From: Cercospora beticola
Taxonomy: Eukaryota; Ascomycota; Dothideomycetes; Mycosphaerellales; Mycosphaerellaceae
Direction: 5' to 3'
Assembly: GCF_033473495.1 (NCBI RefSeq)
Contig: NC_088935.1
Location: forward strand, 4,960,001 to 5,024,000
Length of the DNA: 64,000 nucleotides
The position numbers were made by a program, and so were the translations under genes. Position 1 is the first letter of the stretch, and each line of letters begins with the position of its first letter. Below, in pieces: positions 51,873 to 63,246 of the stretch. The notes under the pieces are model-generated. The model was given only the letters and a program-made list of their open reading frames with translations. It did no database searches and had not been told where the DNA came from.

Positions 51873-53614
51873 TTACTCGCTATCATCCTCCCATTGTGCT
51901 ACTAGAGCTTGCATGAGGCGCCCAACTCTCCACCCAGTCTGATTTCCCATGTCTTGAAGGAAAGCTAGACACGCTTGTTGGTCGCCTTTTCTCCGCAGAC
52001 TACCGCCCCAAACGTGGAGGCAGTGGTGAGCAGTGAACCAGGTGTTCTGAGCTCGGGCATTCGACCGAGCGATGCCTACAGCACGAAGCAGATGGTATCG
52101 GACCTGTCTCTCCACGTTGCGATGCTCGTGAATGTGATCGAAAGGTCTTGCAGACGTGACGTGTGCAGCGACAGCCAGCACAAGCTGTGCGATGTGATAG
52201 TATTGCAAGCCGATGGCATGGATCGGGGCCAACATCCATATCTCTGGCAAATGCTGACCAGCTGAAGGGTTGCGGTCGCGCAGGTAGATGGGATTGAAAG
52301 TATGTGGCTTTGTGATGTCCCACTCGGCAATACGCGCTCGAATGTTGGCGAGTGCAGTAAGATCTGCAACCTCGAGGAATGCAACAGATAAGAGCTTGGC
52401 CAGGAGAAGAACCATTCTGTTCGTCCAAGCAGAATCACTGTCGCCTTGTATCCAGGTCGCGCCATCAAAAGGTGGCAGGCTAGTTCGGAGGACAGTCTGC
52501 GTGGTCAGAGATACATATATGTCTTCTCGGAGGCAGAGCCAGGCTGTAGCCTCACGAAGCCCGCCAGATGAAGCAAATGCAGACACATCGTTGAGAATTC
52601 GTGTCACACCTTCGAGGTGAAAGCGATTGTCGTACTCTAGAGTCTGTCAGAACGTGTTTTGCTGTCAAGTGCATTTCACATACCATCCATTTCTTCGTTC
52701 TGCCGCAAAATCGCAACCGCAGCAAGTACTCCTTCGCTCATAGAAAGCTGTCCGGACATTGCAGGTATGAGCAGCTGTAGGCACGCGTCCTGGTGCTCAA
52801 GGGCCTCTGCATCTCGATTCGCACGCTGTCGGTTCATATGTCGTGCCGAAAAGGCACAGATTGCGTGCCTTAGTACAGAGTCGGTCAAGGCAATTCGGCA
52901 AGCTTCAATCTCGAAAGATCTCTGCGGATCTGGCCCATCGGCCCATAGGGCCATGTTCTCCGTGAAGTTCCGCAGGAGGATGGCTTCTGACTCGGTAAGA
53001 GGCTGAATAGATTGCTGGTGTGGGCTGTGCATGTCGTTCGACTCGGTTGAGTGCAGCGTCCATGGTGATTGTGTTGTTTGTGAGTTCGTGCCCGGGGATG
53101 TGCCATTCAAGATGCCAGCATCCGTAGGCGGAGAGAGCGCCAGATCTCTTGTCGAAGTCCGATTGAGGTTCTCCAATAGCATATGCGCCACTGACTGCGT
53201 CGTGGTCGGTTCAGTGGCACGGTGAGTGCTCTGTGGGAGATTGGGCGAGGAAGCTTGGGGCGGTAGACTTTCTCGCACTCTAGGAGCAGGCGTAGTGAAC
53301 CTTTGCGCATCTTTGTAAGGCGACGGCGGGCTGTCACCGTGGTAGAAGTCTATGAGTTCTGGTGTCTCGTCGTAGTAGCGGAGTTCTGTCTTGGGTTGCG
53401 TCCAGATTTGCTGAGGCGACCACGCCATGGACTGCCCCTTTCCGGCATGCTTGAACCTGATGATAGGGGTTCTTATGCAGTCCATGCCTAGTTCCCGACA
53501 GTGATGACAGCCATGTTCGGCGGCGTCACATCTGACCTTGCGGATGCGGCAGTTTTCGCAGACTTGGAGAGTTTTGGTATTGCTGCCTCTGCCATCGCCT
53601 CTACTGCTGCTCAT
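51873..53614 (-). CDS. Zn2Cys6 fungal transcription factor
   Basis: Two exons (53614-52684 and 52636-51873) give 564 residues. The intron is 47 bp with a GTATGT donor. Residues about 19-46 are a perfect binuclear zinc cluster (C-x2-C-x6-C-x6-C-x2-C-x6-C: CENCRIRKVRCDAAEHGC then HHCRELGMDC). A Ser/Pro/Thr linker follows. From about residue 215 the chain is helical and resembles the fungal-specific transcription factor domain (SEAILLRNFTENMALWADGP, EACRIALTDSVLRHAICAFSARH, YYHIAQLVLAVAAHV). Such proteins bind CGG-type sites and usually regulate nearby catabolic genes. It lies between two groups of sugar-metabolism genes, so local control of that cluster is a fair inference. No inducer can be predicted. 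Confidence 0.88.
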
Positions 53615-54129
53615 ATCGATGCCGCATCAGCAGATTGCAGGACGTGCTGTCATTCCCTAGGCCCATGTCGTCGTGTGAGTGGAGGCGGCATCGCCGAGGA
53701 TGTTTGTGAATAACAGAAGACGCCACATTGAGTTGCGGTTGTCGGCGTGTGCAACGTGTCGGCGAATGCTAAATGTGCCGTCAAACTTTGAAGGCCAGGG
53801 GCACCAGTATTGACGAGACAATTGATTCTACGCCGTAGCGAATCGAGAACATGTCCAGGAGTTGGAGGCACATTCGATCAATCACAAATTTGCAAAACCT
53901 GTCTTACTTGCTGCAGACGCGACTGGGAGACCAACTATGGGGCGATAGCTGAATAGATATGCGTCTCCACACAGAGTGGAGTCTTCAACGCGCCTACTCA
54001 CGATAGGCTGCACATCACAATCATTGAACAGAAGGGCTGAATGCTTGCAGACAAAAATCTATTCCAATCGCTAAGTATGCAAAAAGTACTCAAGCACAGT
54101 CCTGCACGTCACAGCAGAGCAGGGGTGAG
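53615..54129. other. Spacer upstream of the regulator
   Basis: 515 bp that hold the regulator's promoter and the dehydrogenase 3' side. No gene was found. Confidence 0.4.
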
Positions 54130-55200
54130 TTACAGCCTCGCTGCCGGCCTTGTGACCCTCTCGCCAGTCTCGTCAAAGTGCAGTTTCTCTCCTGTCCGTA
54201 GCGCCTCCTGCAGGTAGCTTCCAATTCGGAGTGCTTGCACAGCGCCTGTGAGCTTGAATGGCAGGGGCTTGTCGTCGAGCACCGCCTCCGTGAACTCGTT
54301 GCTCTCGCGAATGAATGCGGGCTCGAAACGGTCCCAGTATGTTTGTCCAATCTCTTTGCGGATTCCAGTAGCCTCGTGGTGCTCTACCAGGTCGTGCACT
54401 GGGTTGGCATTGACCGTCAACTTCCCATGTGTGCCAATGACTTCTGTCATGTCGTGTTGACCGACTGCCATCATACGGCAAGCGTAGAAGTATGCGATCT
54501 TTCCTCCCCAGAACTCAACGATGCCCACGCCGTTGTCAACATCCCCGTACTGCTTCAGACCTTGGTAACGTGCACAAGTACCAACTGCAGAAACACTCTT
54601 TACAACGCTGTCTTGGCCAAAGAACCACAGTGCGAGATCGATGTCGTGTACGGAGGCGTCAACGAAGATGGATCCTGACACCTTCGAGTACCCAATGAAA
54701 TAATCATCGTCACGGTACTTGTCGCATGTCTGGGAGCGGAAGACGACAGGGCGGCCAATGTCTCCCGAATCTGCCTTCTTCCACGCGTTGCGGTAGCTCT
54801 GGTCGAACCGGCGAGAGAAACCGGTCATGACTTTGAGGTGAGGGTACTTCTTTGCAACATCGAGCACGCCTTGGCTGATCTCGAGATCTGTAGAAAGTGG
54901 CTTCTCACACAGGACGTGCTTGCCTGCCTCGATGGCGCGGATGGATTGTGGTGCGTGCTCGGTGGTGATACCAGATACGATAACAGCCTCGATTCCGGGG
55001 TGTGCAAGCATCTCATCGAAGTCGGAGTAAATCTTCACGCCGGCTGGCTCGAGAGCTGATTTTGCCCAAGCAATAGCTTTTGGATCAGGATCGCAGACTG
55101 CGACCAATTCGGCTCGGGGAGTCTTCTCAAGGTAGTTGACGGCATGACGAGCGCCCATACGGCCGAGGCCACTGACAGCGACTTTCAGCTTGCGGGCCAT
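54130..55200 (-). CDS. Gfo/Idh/MocA-family dehydrogenase, inositol 2-dehydrogenase-like
   Basis: Intronless, 356 residues. The N-terminal Rossmann fold starts VAVSGLGRMGARHAVNYL and continues AELVAVCDPDP, with the diagnostic EKPLS (HVLCEKPLSTDLEIS) around residue 98. The C-terminal domain has FVDASVHDIDLALWFFG, containing the family's catalytic D-x3-H pattern, and the substrate-facing GKIAYFYACRMMAVGQHDMTEVIG. The blocks SRRFDQSYRNA and HDIDLALWFFG are those of myo-inositol 2-dehydrogenases, which oxidise inositol to scyllo-inosose with NAD+. Other sugars or polyols are possible substrates. There is no signal peptide, so it is cytosolic. It is on the same strand as the inositol-type transporter and the regulator. 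Confidence 0.87.
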   Translation of the reverse strand: MARKLKVAVSGLGRMGARHAVNYLEKTPRAELVAVCDPDPKAIAWAKSALEPAGVKIYSDFDEMLAHPGIEAVIVSGITTEHAPQSIRAIEAGKHVLCEKPLSTDLEISQGVLDVAKKYPHLKVMTGFSRRFDQSYRNAWKKADSGDIGRPVVFRSQTCDKYRDDDYFIGYSKVSGSIFVDASVHDIDLALWFFGQDSVVKSVSAVGTCARYQGLKQYGDVDNGVGIVEFWGGKIAYFYACRMMAVGQHDMTEVIGTHGKLTVNANPVHDLVEHHEATGIRKEIGQTYWDRFEPAFIRESNEFTEAVLDDKPLPFKLTGAVQALRIGSYLQEALRTGEKLHFDETGERVTRPAARL

Positions 55201-55727
55201 GTTGAAAAGATTGAGGACGTGTAGGAGGGTGAGGAGAGGGAGTAGTTTGTGCCATTGCGGAAAGAGCCCATGCTGTCGTACTTATAATCTTCGGCTCAAT
55301 TCGCAGCGCGTGCGGTCTCGACAATTTTCTAGAACTGCACTATGCTGATGAGACTGTGGGTTGTCGAGGGACCATTGTTGTGGAGTGCCCCAGGTTATGG
55401 AGAAGTGAGACCTGCCGAGCTTTCGGTCAGAATTGCTGTTCTTGCGGGGGGAATTTCTCTTCGCGGAAGCTGCGAGTCAGTTTGCACAAGTCCACTATGC
55501 TCCGGATTCAGAATGATGGTCCACACACCACCGCGGTTACCGACGGCATCGGCGTTTGACAGTACTGGGAGGAAGTGGAATCTTCCAACGATGAGGCACA
55601 TGCGGTGGAGCAAGAGAGGTGAGGTGGACAATGCTGACAGAACCCACGTTCGCCAAGCATAGCCGACAGCATGCATACCTGAGGCCTAAACTTTTATGTA
55701 CGGGCATGTCTCATGCTCCAACTTCTT
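55201..55727. other. Spacer between dehydrogenase and second sugar transporter
   Basis: 527 bp containing the dehydrogenase promoter. Frames on both strands have no domain signal. Confidence 0.4.
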
Positions 55728-57413
55728 CTAATATCTCTCCTCGACATGACTGATCACACTGCTTTTCCTTTCCACTTCCTGCACACGATGCTCCAAGTCA
55801 TGGTTGTCAAAGTCCTTCATATTCATCGTGGGCACGAATAATGGCGCATTCGTGAACAAGTAGTTCATCTCCTCCAGCGGACGTTTGGCAGTCTCAGGTT
55901 GGATCGCCCAGAACCAGAGAGCATTGGTGAAGTTGCAGACGACGAAGAGTATGTAAAACCTCCAGCCAATGCTCTCGATAGCGATTGGAGTGACCTGGCC
56001 GATCATGGTGTTGAAAGCGAACGAAGTCATTGTGGCGATCGACACACCTTTCGATCGAGTACGAGTGTCGAAGATCTCGGCCGGTACGATCCAGCTCAGT
56101 GGTCCATTTGTAGCACTGAAGCTGAAATTGTAGACCCAGGTGATGACGATGAAGCCCCAGGATGCGGCGTTGTTGTTCGTCTGTCCAGGCGGGAACTTGG
56201 CCAGCAGGATCGTTGCAATAATGAAAGTAATGCAATTGCCTACGTTGCCGCCAATCATAGCCCATCTACGACCAGTGTAGTCGATGAACAAGATACAGCA
56301 GAACTGTGCAACGATGGCAATGACTGAGGAGATACCCTGGTATTTGAGCGTGTCGCTACCGGGAATTCCCATCTGCTCAAAAATAGCCGGACTGTCTATT
56401 ACAAGGAGTCAGTGGAAGTACGACAATATACGAGACAGCACTACACTTACAATACTGGATAGCCGAAACTCCTGTCATCTGAACAGATGCCTGGATCGAT
56501 ACAGCGAGCAGGAGTCGTCGGAACGAAGATTTGTTGGTGAAGAGCTCGATGTATGATCTAGCTTCATGTTCCCTCTCGAAAGTGATCATGTCCTGGATCT
56601 GGTCATACTCTGCTCGGACCCAGGTGTCATGCTCGTTTCCATGAGCGTGTAATTTGGCAAGAGTTGCCAGACCTTTCTCAGGTTTGCCATGGGCGATGAG
56701 CCATCTGAGTTAAAGAACGATGTCAGTCGGGACGTTCTGCACAGCATGGTGTTGCGGATGCACAAACCTTGGCGATTCTGGGAAGAACATAATCAGGCCA
56801 GCCAGGAAGCCTGCTGGCACGACCTGCAAACCCAAGCTGATCCTCCATTGGTTGCTGCTGCTCGCCGGGATGTAAGTATAAGTCGCATAGCTAACCCATG
56901 AAGCCACCAATGCTCCAATGCCCAGCATAAACTGTTGCAAAGCCGTCACTCTTCCTCGAATGGATGGATGTGCAAGCTCTGCTTGGTAAAGAGGCACGAT
57001 CATAACCAGGAATCCGACTCCAATACCAGCAATTGCTCGCCCTGCATAGAGATACGACAAGCCTTGAGCACCAGCCTGCAGCGCTCCACCGAGAATGAAC
57101 ACAATAGAGCCGATCAAAATTGTGAGCTTTCTTCCCAAAGAATCACCCGTTGGACCAGCAAGACCTGCACCAATGAAAGCGCCGCCAGTGAAGACGGACA
57201 CAACGGCTCCGGTCTCAGCTTTTGTGGGATTGAAAGTGCTGACGAAGTTCTCTGACGCGACGGCGCCGGCGATGACTCCCAGATCATATCCATAGAGCAG
57301 GGAACCAAGAGAGGCAAAGACAGCAACCAAGAACTGAAATCGGTATCAGTATACTGCTCAGATTAGAGTCAAGTTGATCCACTGACCTGATACCACTTTG
57401 GTGGAAGCGCCAT
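55728..57413 (-). CDS. MFS sugar transporter (hexose/pentose porter type)
   Basis: Four exons: 57413-57387, 57333-56768, 56704-56451 and 56395-55728, giving 504 residues. Exon 1 encodes only MALPPKWYQ, followed by a GTCAGT donor. This matches the M-x-x-P-x-W-Y-Q/N start common among fungal sugar porters. Signatures are LLYGYDLGVIAGAVASENFV, DSLGRKLTIL, RAIAGIGVGFLVMIVPLYQAEL, RGRVTALQQFMLGIGALVASW, FFPESPRWL and FIDYTGRRWAM. The helix 10 region has FSFSATNGPLSWIVPAEIFDTRTRSKG. Together they mark a proton-coupled importer of a hexose, pentose or oligosaccharide. It is divergent from GH51 across 587 bp, which suits joint regulation. Confidence 0.86.
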
Positions 57414-58000
57414 GTTGTCGAATGTCAAATTTCTAACACTCAAAACTTCGCCGGAATATGCTACAAGTGGCGGTTATTGCACTTTGTATTCGATTTACAG
57501 TCTTTGCAACTGCCGGGCCAGTTTCGAAACTAAGGAAGCGTTTTCTGTGGCGCCTTTCACCACGCGGAAGGAATATTTCCAGATCTTGGAAGGCCTTGAG
57601 ATTGATCAGGACATTGGCTGGTGATGCCTACTTGTCAAGCGATATACCCAATTCAAGTAATGAAATACCGCGGTAGAGCGGAGAAGACTCCATTTCTGGG
57701 GGGAAATAGCCTTTGCCTCGGTGAAGCTCGCGCCGGGCTCTATACCGTTTAGCGAGGTGGATCAGTATTCTCCACCAGTGAACGTGCTGCAATGCCTCAC
57801 GTCTCGTGAGCAGAACCTACAAGCATATGCAGTATCTGCAGAAGTTAGCATGTGAAAGAGCCCATACTACAGTGTTGCACGAAGCTTGATTCCCGTCACA
57901 GCATTGAGCCAGGAACTTGCGAGTGAGTGGGCTGCCTTTGCTGTCTGTTCAATCAGCAATCAATCTATCGCAAGTGTCGTGTCACTCTCATCGGTGTGCC
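57414..58000. promoter_or_regulatory. Divergent promoter, sugar transporter / GH51
   Basis: 587 bp between divergent ATGs. It contains GC-rich palindromic stretches, but I cannot name a specific operator. CGG triplets that a Zn2Cys6 protein could bind are present, yet too common to be diagnostic. Confidence 0.4.
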
Positions 58001-59530
58001 ATGACAACTTTCACCAAGCTGGAGGCCGGCGAACAGCCTTCGATCTCAGTATACCCGAATCGCAAGCTATCCAAGATTAACGACAATGTTTTCGGAGGGT
58101 TTACCGAGCACATGGGCCGCTGCATATACGGCGGACTGTACGATCCTGACAACCCGAACAAAGATCTGATCGATGAAAATGGCTTCAGGGTCGATGTCAT
58201 TGAAGCAATGAAGGAGCTCAATGTACCCAACATACGATATCCCGGTGGAAACTTTCTGGCGACCTACCATTGGATCGATGGCGTTGGTCCGAGAGAGAAG
58301 CGACCGAAAAGACCAGAACTTGCGTGGCTTGGGATAGAAAGCAACCAGTTTGGGACGGACGAGTTCATGAAATGGTGCGAGCTCGTGGGAACGGAACCGT
58401 ATCTTGCGCTCAACTTCGGAACCGGCACTCTCGATGAAGCCATGGCATGGCTTGAGTACTGCAACTCGTCTCAAGACACGCACTACGCCAACCTGCGGAG
58501 GAGCCATGGTCGCGAAAAGCCGTATGGTGTCAAGTATTGGGCTCTCGGCAACGAGTGCTGGGGCCCATGGCAGGTAGAGCAAATGACCAAGGAAGACTAT
58601 GCCAAAAAAGCCTATCAGTGGGCCAAGGCGCTGAAGCTCATCGATCCTTCCATTACACTTATTCTATGCGGCGAGACGGGACACTCAGAGTGGGACTTCC
58701 ACGTGTTGAAGGAGTGCATCCGATGGGACCAGCATGCTTTGGGAGCAGGTAATGTGACTGCGAGCTTAATCGATCTGCACAGTATCCACATCTACACCGC
58801 CAGCGAGGATCCAGTAAAGAATGCTTTGGCTCCGAGGTCTGCTGAAAGGGCGATAGAGATCGCGTCAGGCCTCATTGATTTGGCGAGGATCCAGAACGGC
58901 GTGCCAGCCTCCGTTCCTGGGCAGACAATATGCTTCGATGAGTGGAACGTTTGGGATCCGCAGCGAGCTCCAGGAGATCTGGGTGCCGAGGAGAAATACA
59001 CGCTGTCCGACGCTTTGGCCGTGGCAGTTTGGCTCAATGTCTTCGTCCGGCAGAGCAAGTATGTGGGCATGGCTAATATTGCTCAAAGCGTAAACGTCAT
59101 CTCGCCGCTGATGACTTCAAAAGAAGGAGTGTTGAAGCAGACAACGTGGTGGCCGTACCTCCTGTTCTGCAAGTATATGCGTGGACACACAATCGCAACT
59201 CATGTCAGTTGTGCAGCTTATGATGGTGAGACTCAGCCCAAGTGGCTGCAGGCTGCCTCGGAATTGCCTTGGCTGGACGTGTCTGCTGCGATCAGTGAAG
59301 ATGACTGGGTCAGCTTGGTGGTTATAAATGTGCATCTCGAGCAGGACTTTGACGTTGCCCTCGATGGTGTCAGCGGGCAAGTTCAGGTATACACTGTTAC
59401 TGGTAAACAGTGGGATGTTGTCAATACGGAAGGCGAGCAGAACGTTGGTATCGTTGAGAGCCAGTGGGACGCTGCTGAGGGATACACATTCTCAAGGCAG
59501 AGTATGACAATGCTGCGATGGAAAATATAG
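58001..59530 (+). CDS. GH51 alpha-L-arabinofuranosidase, intracellular type
   Basis: Intronless, 509 residues from ATG 58001 (MTTFTKLEAGEQPSISVYPN). The 84-bp in-frame extension upstream has no ATG. The catalytic barrel shows VFGGFTEHMGRCIYGGLYD, NIRYPGGNFLATYHWIDGVGP, the acid/base in YWALGNECWGPWQ and the nucleophile in TICFDEWNVW. Both match clan GH-A, family 51. The C-terminal beta domain contains SLVVINVHLEQDFDVAL. No signal peptide is present, so it probably acts inside the cell on arabino-oligosaccharides after uptake. This contrasts with secreted fungal GH51 enzymes, which are longer. Length (about 500) matches the bacterial-type short form. Co-location with two sugar transporters and a regulator suggests a hemicellulose or pectin side-chain utilisation cluster. 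Confidence 0.92.
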   Translation: MTTFTKLEAGEQPSISVYPNRKLSKINDNVFGGFTEHMGRCIYGGLYDPDNPNKDLIDENGFRVDVIEAMKELNVPNIRYPGGNFLATYHWIDGVGPREKRPKRPELAWLGIESNQFGTDEFMKWCELVGTEPYLALNFGTGTLDEAMAWLEYCNSSQDTHYANLRRSHGREKPYGVKYWALGNECWGPWQVEQMTKEDYAKKAYQWAKALKLIDPSITLILCGETGHSEWDFHVLKECIRWDQHALGAGNVTASLIDLHSIHIYTASEDPVKNALAPRSAERAIEIASGLIDLARIQNGVPASVPGQTICFDEWNVWDPQRAPGDLGAEEKYTLSDALAVAVWLNVFVRQSKYVGMANIAQSVNVISPLMTSKEGVLKQTTWWPYLLFCKYMRGHTIATHVSCAAYDGETQPKWLQAASELPWLDVSAAISEDDWVSLVVINVHLEQDFDVALDGVSGQVQVYTVTGKQWDVVNTEGEQNVGIVESQWDAAEGYTFSRQSMTMLRWKI

Positions 59531-59771
59531 CTGCATAAAGAGCAAGTAGGTGTTGATGAAGTAGCAAGTTGTGTCGCGAGGCACGCGACTTGAGTTGTGG
59601 AATGCATAATTGCCTCAGGCTTCAGCGCTAGCGGCAACTCTAACTCCGCCAAGCCCACGCACTTGCAATTGCGGACCAGCTACGCTCGAAAACTTCCTCG
59701 AGCACAATCGCGTCCGACCACCACCGTCACCAACTAACCACAGCAGAGCACCTTGACGGTTACCAGTCAAG

Positions 59772-60732
59772 ATGAAGCTCAACATCTCCTTCCCAGCCAA
59801 CGGCTCGCAGAAGCTCATCGACATCGAAGATGAGCGCAAGCTCCGTGTCTTCATGGACCGCCGCATGGGTCAGGAAGTCCCAGGTGACAGCGTCGGCGAC
59901 GAGTTCAAGGGCTACATCTTCAGAATCACCGGCGGCAACGACAAGCAGGGTTTCCCAATGAAGCAGGGAGTCATGCACCCAACCCGTGTCCGACTCCTCC
60001 TCGCCGACGGCCACAGCTGCTACCGCCCACGTCGCACTGGTGAGCGCAAGAGAAAGTCTGTTCGCGGCTGCATTGTCGCCATGGATTTGTCCGTCCTCGC
60101 TCTGTCCATCGTCAAGCAGGGCGACGCAGACATTCCAGGTCTCACGGATACCGTACACCCCAAGCGTTTGGGTCCAAAGCGCGCGACCAAGATCCGCCGC
60201 TTCTTCGGTCTCAGCAAGGAAGACGATGTGAGTACCTCTTCGAGGCTCTATTTCCTCTTCGCCAGCCCGCCTTGAGCGTGTGCTGAGTCTGAGTCTCCGC
60301 CTTGCGCGAGAACGAAGTTCTGCTCAGAAGTAGCGTGAACCGACGTTCAGCCCAATGGCCGAGCTCAGTAACTGAGGCCGAAACAATTGCTAACGTGTGT
60401 CAATGTGATAGGTTCGCAAGTTCGTCATTCGTCGTGAGGTTCAGCCAAAGGAGGGCAAGGAGGGTGCGAAGCCATACACCAAGGCCCCACGCATCCAGCG
60501 TCTGGTCACTCCTCAGCGCCTCCAGCACAAGCGCCACAGGATCGCACTCAAGCGCCGCCGCGCAGAGGCCGCCAAGGATGCCGCCGTAAGTTCAGCTTTA
60601 CCAGAGAATCGAGATCATCACTAATGCAATGCACAGAACGAGTACGCTCAGGTCCTCCACAAGCGTGTCTCCGAGGAGAAGGCCAAGGTTGCCGACGCGA
60701 AGAAGCGCCGTGCTTCCAGCATGCGCAAGTAG
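59772..60732 (+). CDS. RPS6: 40S ribosomal protein S6
   Basis: Three exons: 59772-60227, 60412-60585 and 60637-60732, giving 241 residues. The protein begins [20 protein letters not shown] and contains the invariant [29 protein letters not shown] and [20 protein letters not shown]. It has a highly basic tail ending [10 protein letters not shown], with the phosphorylatable serines characteristic of S6 (target of S6/TOR-linked kinases). Intron 1 (184 bp) is unusually long for this window, as is typical of ribosomal protein genes. A pyrimidine-rich stretch precedes the ATG. Confidence 0.97.
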
Positions 60733-61362
60733 GCGTATCAAAAATGTTAGACATGGCGCTATGGGACGGATTATGCATTGTTCTCGAGCGAGGGCCTCGA
60801 AGATCTCGTGATGAATTGAGATACCTGCTACAGGCGCACCATCCAGCGTAGATGGGTGAGTTTGGCGTTTTTATTACGTAGCTGCAGAGTCAGTACGCCG
60901 TACACCACGGCCATGAATGGACCCAGCACAAAATCGTTCTCACCCATGGCATCTCTCTCTCTCAAGTCTCGCATACTCATCCCGTTACTCCATATTCTCG
61001 TGATGCCCGCATTTGTGGGTGAACAGTGGTACCAAGCAGTGCTTCTCAGGGACAGACCTGTGCTCACCATGGTTTTGAGTCTGAGAATTTTCGCCGTGAC
61101 CACGGGACTTCACTGACTATTCACTGGTGGCACGTCCGGGAATCACTCTTAAGCTGCAAGTTCAGTACCACTATCAATCCGAACACCTTTGCTGCAACCT
61201 TGCTGTCGTTGCCCTTTTCGGTGGCTGCCGATCTGCCGAAGCGGGCACTAAAGTTCTTTCCCAGCACCTGACGACAACCTTTCCGATCTCAGTTCGTCGC
61301 ATCTTCCAACATGACACACCGCACGCCGCTGATTGTGCTGCATAGCTTCCGGTCGCATCAAG
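60733..61362. other. Spacer upstream of the PRPP synthetase gene
   Basis: 630 bp with the RPS6 3' end and the PRPP synthetase promoter. No gene supported. Confidence 0.4.
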
Positions 61363-62474
61363 ATGGCGACGACCAACAGCATCAAGTTGCTTACGGGTAA
61401 CAGTCATGGCGGCCTGGCGAAACTGGTAGCCGAGAGGTATGTCGACAAGAAAATCTGCGGCTTTTCATATGACAGCCGGCCAGCGTCACGTAGAATGGCG
61501 CATACTGACGACGCTATGTCCACAGACTAGGCATTGAGCTTGCCAAGATCATGGTAGTGCAGTACTCGAACAATGAATCGAGTATCAGCATCGGAGAGTC
61601 CGTCCGCGACGAAGATGGTGGGTGATACTGGACTCGAGTAACGCCGACAACAGGATGACTGACTTGTACAGTCTTCATTCTCCAATCCACTGAGCCTGGC
61701 AACATCAACGACCACATCATGGAGCTGCTCATCCTGATCAACGCATGTCGAACCGCCTCAGCTCGCCGCATCACAGCTGTGCTTCCGAACTTCCCATACG
61801 CGAGGCAGGATAAGAAGGACAAGAGCAGGGCTCCCATTACTGCGAAGCTCATGGCGAATATGCTCCAGACGGCTGGCTGCAACCACGTTATCACGATGGA
61901 TCTCCACGCCTCGCAGATCCAGGGCTTCTTCAACGTACCAGTGGACAATCTGTACGCGGAGCCCAGTACACTTCGATGGATCAGGGAGAATCTCGCTGTG
62001 AAAGACTGTGTCATTGTATCACCAGACGCAGGAGGAGCGAAGCGCGCCACGAGTATCGCGGATGCACTCGACCTGCAATTTGCACTCATTCACAAAGAGA
62101 GAGCACGACCGAATGAGGTGTCACGCATGACGCTTGTCGGTGATGTCAGAGACAAGATTGCCATCGTGGTGGACGACATGGCAGACACATGCGGCACGCT
62201 GGTCAAAGCTGCAGACGTGGTCATGGAGCACGGAGCTAAAGAGGCAATCGCCATCGTGACCCACGGCATTCTCTCTGGTAATGCTATTGAGAAGCTCAAT
62301 GGCGGGCAGCTGAAAAAGCTGGTCGTAACGAACACTGTGCCACACGAGGAGAAGAAGAAGTTGTGCGACCGGATTCAGACCATCGACATCAGCCCCACAC
62401 TGGCTGAGGCGATTCGGAGAACACACAACGGCGAGTCCGTGTCGTTCTTGTTCAAGCATGCACCACTGGACTGA
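61363..62474 (+). CDS. PRS: Ribose-phosphate pyrophosphokinase (PRPP synthetase)
   Basis: Three exons: 61363-61436, 61526-61617 and 61672-62474, giving 322 residues. Donors GTATGT and GTGGGT join [20 protein letters not shown] and [20 protein letters not shown]. It makes PRPP from ribose-5-phosphate and ATP for purine, pyrimidine, His, Trp and NAD synthesis. Class I features are present: [20 protein letters not shown] (catalytic flexible loop), [15 protein letters not shown] (metal-binding His), [16 protein letters not shown], the PRPP-binding signature [12 protein letters not shown] and [19 protein letters not shown]. No insertion of the kind seen in yeast Prs1/Prs5 occurs, so it belongs with the Prs2/Prs3/Prs4 length class. 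The exact paralogue is not decided. Confidence 0.94.
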
Positions 62475-63246
62475 GGGATTTTGGCATTTGAAAAGTTTTG
62501 GAGTTCACGAGATCGTGCGGGAGCTTCTCGGGATTGTTACGATACCAACCTGAACTGTAGATGACCTCGTTCGGACGGCGTAGGATGAGAAAATACGTGG
62601 CTGAAGCATAGATTACTGAATGTCGTGCGAAGCTCTCTAACACAAAGTCACTTGAGCACCTCGCGTCCTTTGCGATCGCAACGCAGTCGGCAAGCATGAA
62701 AGTCTTGTACGAGGATTCTCACAGACACAACATGGATTATGTGGAGACTTGGCCGGATAGAGGGTCGTACGCGTTATTCATGGCCTCCTTATGAACGTCG
62801 AATCTCAACAACTACACACGAATCAAGTCCCGCGCTTCCTCTGTTGAATATGGACGCGACCAGAAACTCTTACAGGCAGGCATTCCGTGCTTCAGTGTGT
62901 CAGAGCTTCTCTGCGCACGTTTTAGGCATGGACTGAGACAGGATGCGGACGTAGATCTGTTCGTTCGAAGAATAGTGTGCCACCACTCATGCGCATCAGG
63001 ACGAGTTCGAACTTGTTGGCGACATGCAGGATGTTTTGAAGCACCCTTTCCGTCGATAATCTCAAGATCAATTGCGCGAAGTCTAAGAATGCTCAAATTG
63101 TCTGGCTCCTGGGAATATACCACATACGCAGCCTGTCGAGGTATTACATGCACAGACCGCGATTCCACTGCGTTTTTCTGATTTTCATTCGCTTCTCCTA
63201 GAGACCTCCTGGAACGCACAACTCGTTCTAATCGAGCAGGAGCCAT
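62475..63246. other. Spacer / possible 3' extension of the PLD-like gene
   Basis: 772 bp. Directly after the PLD-like stop codon, the same minus-strand frame reopens with ATG 63246 and stays open for 144 codons (to 62812). No domain is recognised in it. It may be chance, a readthrough extension or a decayed C-terminus. Confidence 0.3.
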
